DNA of 64,000 nt from positions 103,005 to 167,004 of the forward strand of contig NZ_NIXO01000005.1 in assembly GCF_002204795.1 (NCBI RefSeq), read 5' to 3'. The position numbers and the translations under genes were made by a program. This DNA comes from Pseudomonas sp. K2I15 (lineage in GTDB: Bacteria; Pseudomonadota; Gammaproteobacteria; Pseudomonadales; Pseudomonadaceae). A model generated the notes under the pieces. The model made no database searches. It had not been told where the DNA came from and worked only from the letters and a program-made list of their open reading frames with translations. Below, piece after piece: positions 62,933-64,000 of the stretch; position 1 is the first letter of the stretch; each line of letters opens with the position of its first letter.

Positions 62933-63130
62933 CCACCTTCCAGAGCTACTAAACAAAGGGTGGCGGCTATACGCGGGTTAGTAGACCGGTTGATCAACGA
63001 AACCGGCGCGCCCAAAGGCGCCCCGCGTACAGCCACCATCAAGAACAGGCATTGAAACGCCTGGGAAATGGCACAGCCATACGCCGTTGATCAAATCGGG
63101 CTACTAAACCCGACCGCTGATGGGCAGCGG
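62933..63130 (-). promoter_or_regulatory. Structured 5' leader (candidate regulatory RNA with pseudoknot), copy B
   Basis: Same layout as copy A (15401-15601): hairpin 63130-63125/63119-63114 with CCCAU loop; long-range helix 63107-63097/62988-62978 (one mismatch) extended by 63094-63085/62999-62990 (CGTTGATCAA pairing perfectly); pseudoknot strand 63037-63022 with 62977-62962 (16 pairs, two G.U on the minus strand); UUUG-capped hairpin 63021-63008; a third copy of the first strand (GTTTAGTAGC, 62954-62945); and CCACC/GGTGG (62933-62937/62959-62963) near the ribosome site. Helix sequences differ from copy A but remain complementary. Confidence 0.7.
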
Positions 63131-63232
63131 CTGACGAACCTTAAAGAGGTCGCCCAAGGCGTACAACCGGGACGATTCTGATGGTTGTGTAGGCAATGGA
63201 GCAAGATTCAAATATTCAGGACTATCCGCGCT

Positions 63233-63422
63233 TCAGCCCTCAATGCCCTCCAACTGCGCAAGATCAGCAAGCAACCCCGGCCCCACCGGCTCCCATCCCA
63301 ACGCCTTGCGCGTAATCGCACTGGACACTGGCATATCGTGAGCAGTAAACATCGCCAACCACCCAAAAAATGCCTGAGCCTATTTGGTTGGGTCCGCGAC
63401 ATGAATGTTTGCAGTGCGGACG
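63233..63422 (-). pseudogene. Remnant of an extended SDR/NAD-dependent epimerase-like gene
   Basis: On the minus strand the last 63 codons of a gene remain: RTANIHVADPTK, a TAG (63382-63380), then AQAFFGWLAMFTAHDMPVSS, AITRKALGWEPVGPGLLADL and a stop at 63233. The R(L)LGWxPxxPGLLADL ending is typical of NAD-binding SDR oxidoreductases in Pseudomonas. Everything upstream is replaced by the REPIN array beginning at 63423, and the in-frame TAG shows decay. Confidence 0.6.
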
Positions 63423-64000
63423 CCATCGCAGCCTCGCTAAAGCTCGACAGCTCCCACATTAGAGCTGTGTCGCTCCCAAATTTGGATGCACTCCCTGTGG
63501 GAGCCGGGCTTGCCCGCGATGCAGACGGCGCGGTCTGCCAGGTACACCGCGGCGATCCCATCGCAGCCTCGCCAAGGCTCGACAGCTCCCACATTAGAGC
63601 TATGTCGCTCCCAAATTTGGAATGCACTCCCTGTGGGAGCCGGGCTTGCCCGCGATGCAGACTGCGCGGTCTGCCAGGTACACCGCGGCGATCCCATCGC
63701 AGCCTCGCCAAGGCTCGACAGCTCCCACATTAGAGCTGTGTCGCTCCCAAATTTGGATGCACTCCCTGTGGGAGCCGGGCTTGCCCGCGATGCAGACGGC
63801 GCGGTCTGCCAGGTACACCGCAGCGATCCCATCGCAGCCTCGCTAAAGCTCGACAGCTCCCACATTAGAGCTATGTCGCTCCCAAATTTGGAATGCACTC
63901 CCTGTGGGAGCCGGGCTTGCCCGCGATGCAGACGGCGCGGTCTGCCAGGTACACCGCGGCGATCCCATCGCAGCCTCGCCAAGGCTCGACAGCTCCCACA
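63423..64000. repeat. Tandem array of REPIN-containing units, continues past the window
   Basis: Four full units start at 63423, 63558, 63694 and 63829, and a fifth at 63965, with lengths 135, 136, 135, 136. Each holds CCATCGCAGCCTCGC, a short CTCGACAGCTCCCACATTAG segment, then CTGTGGGAGCCGGGCTTGCC and a variable GCAGACGGCGCGGTCTGC hairpin, i.e. two REP ends per unit. Odd and even units alternate in small differences (GCTGTGTCG/TTGGATGC versus GCTATGTCG/TTGGAATGC). Frames through it are artefacts. Confidence 0.93.

Noticed and set aside
63437..63982. Repetitive open frames in the right-end array
   Set aside because: They translate REPIN units repeatedly; no ribosome site and no protein-like composition.
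63423..64000. CRISPR array
   Set aside because: Units are 135-136 bp and nearly identical throughout; there are no unique spacers and no cas genes.

Overview
The window is chromosomal DNA of a fluorescent Pseudomonas, most likely the P. fluorescens group. The evidence is the blocks of conserved Pseudomonas genes (dapA-bamC-purC, algU-mucA-mucB-mucD, nadB, tctDE/opdH/tctCBA, ung, phaG), high GC with Pseudomonas codon use, and REPIN repeats of the P. fluorescens type. From memory, 20.1-28 kb matches the P. aeruginosa PA1005-PA1013 neighbourhood and 28-47 kb matches PA0745-PA0766. There are two tRNA genes, no rRNA, no CRISPR, no phage and no transposase gene.

Layout. 1-8.2 kb: end of an LtrA-like gene, a LysR regulator, then a GntR-controlled catabolic operon on the minus strand (GntR, SDR dehydrogenase, beta-keto acid cleavage enzyme, SMP-30 lactonase, two MFS carriers). 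8.3-15 kb: VOC protein, an MHS-type organic acid symporter paired with a lone periplasmic binding protein and a LysR regulator, a beta-propeller protein and a chemoreceptor. 15-20 kb: a DUF6124-type gene with an elaborate 5' leader, a YafO-type toxin pair, an ECF sigma/anti-sigma/TPR/cytochrome b561 group, HigBA and tRNA-Ser(CGA). 20-28 kb: housekeeping genes (purC, MBL protein, bamC, dapA, GcvR-like, bcp, AI-2E exporter, TusA-like, bepA). 28-36.6 kb: envelope-stress operon algU-mucA-mucB-mucD without mucC, then nadB, ygfX, sdhE, ygfZ and an HDOD gene. 36.6-44.2 kb: a complete tricarboxylate uptake system with its two-component regulator. 44.3-49.5 kb: YVTN propeller, ung, enoyl-CoA hydratase-like gene, Tyr/Gly-rich lipoprotein, second chemoreceptor. 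49.5-57.9 kb: a guanidine-utilisation operon with a likely sigma-54 promoter, a guanidine-I (ykkC) riboswitch, an ABC transporter, two DUF1989 proteins and a 1209-residue biotin-dependent carboxylase. 57.9-64 kb: CWC protein, RsuA-like pseudouridine synthase, phaG, tRNA-Gly(CCC), a second lysA with divergent lysR, a second DUF6124-type gene with the same kind of leader, a decayed dehydrogenase and a tandem REPIN array running off the right edge.

Most notable observations. (1) Both DUF6124-type genes, 47 kb apart, carry a leader of about 200 nt with the same predicted pseudoknot. Helices differ in sequence between the copies but stay paired, and the mismatches of the main helix are G.U wobbles only in the gene-sense RNA; a competing set of pairings lies next to the ribosome binding site. 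(2) A REPIN sits in frame inside the carboxylase gene, adding about 30 residues between domains, and a second REPIN lies just before that gene; no allophanate hydrolase follows. (3) The BKACE/SMP-30/SDR/GntR operon looks like a catabolic route with no assigned substrate. (4) A tandem array of REPINs with a 135/136-bp alternating unit abuts a truncated gene.
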